Both the position numbers and the translations under genes were made by a program. A DNA stretch of 15,387 bases from an uncultured Bacillus sp. GTDB taxonomy: Bacteria > Bacillota > Bacilli > Bacillales > DSM-1321. The stretch is taken from positions 1 through 15,387 of the forward strand of contig CAKQBC010000020.1 in NCBI GenBank assembly GCA_934215995.1, read 5' to 3'. How positions within the stretch are numbered: position 1 is the stretch's first letter; every line of letters begins with the position of its first letter. The notes under the pieces were generated by a model, which worked only from the letters and a program-made list of their open reading frames with translations, made no database searches and was not told the origin of the DNA. Shown piece by piece: positions 14,476 to 15,387 of the stretch.

Positions 14476-14952
14476 TTATTTTTTATGGTTAATCTTAATT
14501 TTATGAGATTTGTCTACTTCTTTTTTTGGTACATCAATATAGAGCATACCATTTTTACTTTCAGCTTCAATATTATCGACATCAATATTGGCCGGTAGAG
14601 TCATTGTTCGATAGAAGGAGCCATAGCTGTGTTCTTCTACATGCATATGGGCATCTTTATCTTCATGTTTGTTATGGATACTCTTTTCTCCTTTAACGAT
14701 CATAACGTTACCTTCCATCTCAATATCCACTTCTTCAGGATCTACACCTGGTATCTCTACTTCGATGGCATAGCAATCTTTCTTTTCTGATATATTAATT
14801 GCTGGGACTAAACGTCCTTGATCTGAGAAAAATGAGTTGGAATAAGAAAAAGGCGAATCATCGAAGAAACGGTGCATAAGCCCATTCCAATCATCAAGAA
14901 AAGCTGGTTGTAAAGATTCTTTTTTGGAATTTCTGTGACGTATTGGTTTCAT
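14476..14952 (-). CDS. small heat shock protein, Hsp20/alpha-crystallin family
   Basis: 158 residues. Small heat-shock proteins form oligomers that hold unfolding proteins for later refolding. An N-terminal variable arm (1-47, rich in F, S and D) leads into the alpha-crystallin domain, about 48-145: VPAINISEKKDCYAIEVEIP, GNVMIVKGEK, YGSFYRTMTLPANID and the hallmark NGMLYIDVPK (134-143). The tail carries an IKI motif (152-154), the IxI element that locks subunits together. The open frame extends 52 codons upstream, but the ATG at 14952 is the right start: AAGGAGCG lies just before it, and the upstream part is not Hsp20-like and covers the promoter. A sigma-B-like promoter precedes it. Base composition is more AT-rich than in the spoIIIA genes, which may point to separate acquisition. 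Confidence 0.94.
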   Translation of the reverse strand: MKPIRHRNSKKESLQPAFLDDWNGLMHRFFDDSPFSYSNSFFSDQGRLVPAINISEKKDCYAIEVEIPGVDPEEVDIEMEGNVMIVKGEKSIHNKHEDKDAHMHVEEHSYGSFYRTMTLPANIDVDNIEAESKNGMLYIDVPKKEVDKSHKIKINHKK

Positions 14953-14998
14953 TGATATCAATCGCTCCTTATACAAATTTTTTTCAGTCAGTTTATAT

Positions 14999-15023
14999 AT
15001 ACCCGTGTTTCGCAAGGTAAAAC
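14999..15023 (-). promoter_or_regulatory. sigma-B-like (general stress) promoter of hsp20
   Basis: Minus strand: GTTTTA (15018-15023), a 13-base spacer, GGGTAT (14999-15004). The sigma-B consensus is GTTTAA, 13-15 bases, GGGTAT, so only one -35 base differs. The start would fall near 14992, leaving about 40 nt of leader with the hsp20 ribosome-binding site. No CIRCE-type repeat is seen. Confidence 0.65.
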
Positions 15024-15058
15024 TATTTTTATATAATTTTTTTCGTGTTTTCGCAAAG
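15004..15058. repeat. direct repeat in the hsp20 promoter region
   Basis: CGTGTTTCGCAAG (15004-15016) recurs as CGTGTTTTCGCAAAG (15044-15058), starting 40 nt apart, about four helical turns. The inner copy fills the spacer of the sigma-B-like promoter; the outer copy has no -10 of its own. It may be a two-site operator or a partial promoter duplication. Confidence 0.4.
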
Positions 15059-15111
15059 AAGAATTGGAGCTTTTTAACAAAAAGGTTTTTTAATCGAAAA
15101 AGGAGCATACG

Positions 15112-15140
15112 TTCTTATATTTGTTTAATTATGGTATAAA
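15112..15140 (+). promoter_or_regulatory. candidate extended -10 promoter of the holin-like toxin gene
   Basis: TTCTTA (15112-15117), a 17-base spacer and TATAAA (15135-15140), with TGG directly before the -10 (an extended -10). A weak -35 with an extended -10 is common for Gram-positive type I toxin mRNAs. The start near 15147 gives a leader of about 97 nt. Confidence 0.45.
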
Positions 15141-15199
15141 AAAGAGGGGAGGTGTGTTATAAGGATAAAAGCTACATAAACAGGGTATGACGCAGCGGC

Positions 15200-15235
15200 T
15201 CCCCAAATAGCTACCGACTAGGGACGGATTGGGGG
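15200..15235 (+). promoter_or_regulatory. leader hairpin that can mask the toxin ribosome-binding site
   Basis: TCCCCAA (15200-15206) can pair with TTGGGGG (15229-15235, one G-U pair). An inner CCG/CGG (15214-15216, 15225-15227) can form a second short stem. The 3' arm contains the Shine-Dalgarno GGGGGTGA, 8-9 nt before the toxin ATG, so the folded leader would hide the ribosome-binding site. Confidence 0.45.
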
Positions 15236-15243
15236 TGAAAAAC

Positions 15244-15387
15244 ATGTTCGTAACTTTCGAAGCACTAGGAGTTATTGTATCGTTCATGTCCTTAGTCGTT
15301 ACAATTGTTGCTTTAAGCACAAACAAAAAAGACGGTTCTTTTTCAAGTGTTGGGGTAGAGAACATTTCTCTGTCCCTTATCCTATTG
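15244..15387 (+). CDS. putative holin-like toxin (type I toxin-antitoxin family), cut by window end
   Basis: An ATG with a strong GGGGGTGA ribosome-binding site opens a frame of 48 codons that is still open at the right edge. The peptide begins MFVTFEALGVIVSFMSLVVT, then IVALSTNKKDG: a short N-terminal FEAL segment, one membrane helix (about 8-24) and a basic end. This is the pattern of the TxpA/BsrG and Hol-Tox peptides of Firmicutes, whose mRNAs are silenced by an antisense RNA from the opposite strand. After the basic residues comes a tail (SFSSVGVENISLSLIL) encoded by DNA forming an 11-bp hairpin (15352-15376, loop CAT), so the tail may be partly non-functional. Family assignment rests on pattern recognition only. 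The antitoxin RNA would lie at or beyond the edge. Confidence 0.6.
   Translation, partial: MFVTFEALGVIVSFMSLVVTIVALSTNKKDGSFSSVGVENISLSLILL

Noticed and set aside
14953..15108. 52-codon N-terminal extension of the hsp20 frame
   Set aside because: It covers the sigma-B-like promoter and leader, is not Hsp20-like, and the downstream ATG has an excellent ribosome-binding site.
15129..15365. 78-residue minus-strand open frame at the right edge
   Set aside because: It is antisense to the toxin-like gene and its leader. A non-coding antitoxin RNA is more likely than a protein there.
1..15387. CRISPR array, tRNA, rRNA, riboswitch or defence system
   Set aside because: I saw no regularly spaced repeats, cloverleaf-like segments, rRNA signatures, conserved riboswitch cores or defence genes other than the toxin remnants described.

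Overview
The window looks like a chromosomal core segment of an endospore-forming Bacillaceae bacterium. It carries the full eight-gene spoIIIA sporulation operon. Next to it is the Bacillus-type run accB-accC-yqhY-nusB-folD-xseA-xseB-ispA-dxs, all on the minus strand. The proteins are clearly Bacillus-like but diverged from B. subtilis, and I cannot name a species.

Layout from left to right: the 5' end of dxs (1-91) with its own promoter and an upstream terminator; ispA, xseB and xseA tightly packed (366-2844); a hairpin, then folD and nusB (2942-4255); a 350-nt gene-free gap with palindromes and a strong terminator; yqhY, accC and accB (4606-6930) with a likely sigma-A promoter; an inserted plus-strand six-TM chemotaxis-type transducer (7232-8737); a bidirectional terminator; spoIIIAH to spoIIIAA (8791-13944, transcribed right to left) behind a good sigma-E promoter; then an AT-rich accessory stretch. 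That stretch holds an N-terminally truncated Doc/Fic toxin remnant (+), an Hsp20 gene (-) with a sigma-B-like promoter, and at the right edge a small putative holin-like toxin (+) cut by the window end.

How the genes work together: accB, accC and yqhY serve the first step of fatty-acid synthesis. nusB (antitermination), folD (one-carbon folate), xseAB (exonuclease VII), ispA and dxs (isoprenoids) are housekeeping. spoIIIAA-AH encode the ATPase and membrane and intermembrane parts of the mother cell-forespore SpoIIIA channel.

Departures from the B. subtilis arrangement, as I recall it: a chemoreceptor gene sits between accB and spoIIIAH. The yqhV/efp neighbours expected upstream of spoIIIAA are replaced by a toxin remnant, a stress chaperone and a type I toxin-like gene. 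spoIIIAD has no conventional start codon at its conserved N-terminus and lies in frame with spoIIIAC, separated by a single TAG. I see no tRNA, rRNA, CRISPR array, insertion sequence or phage module.
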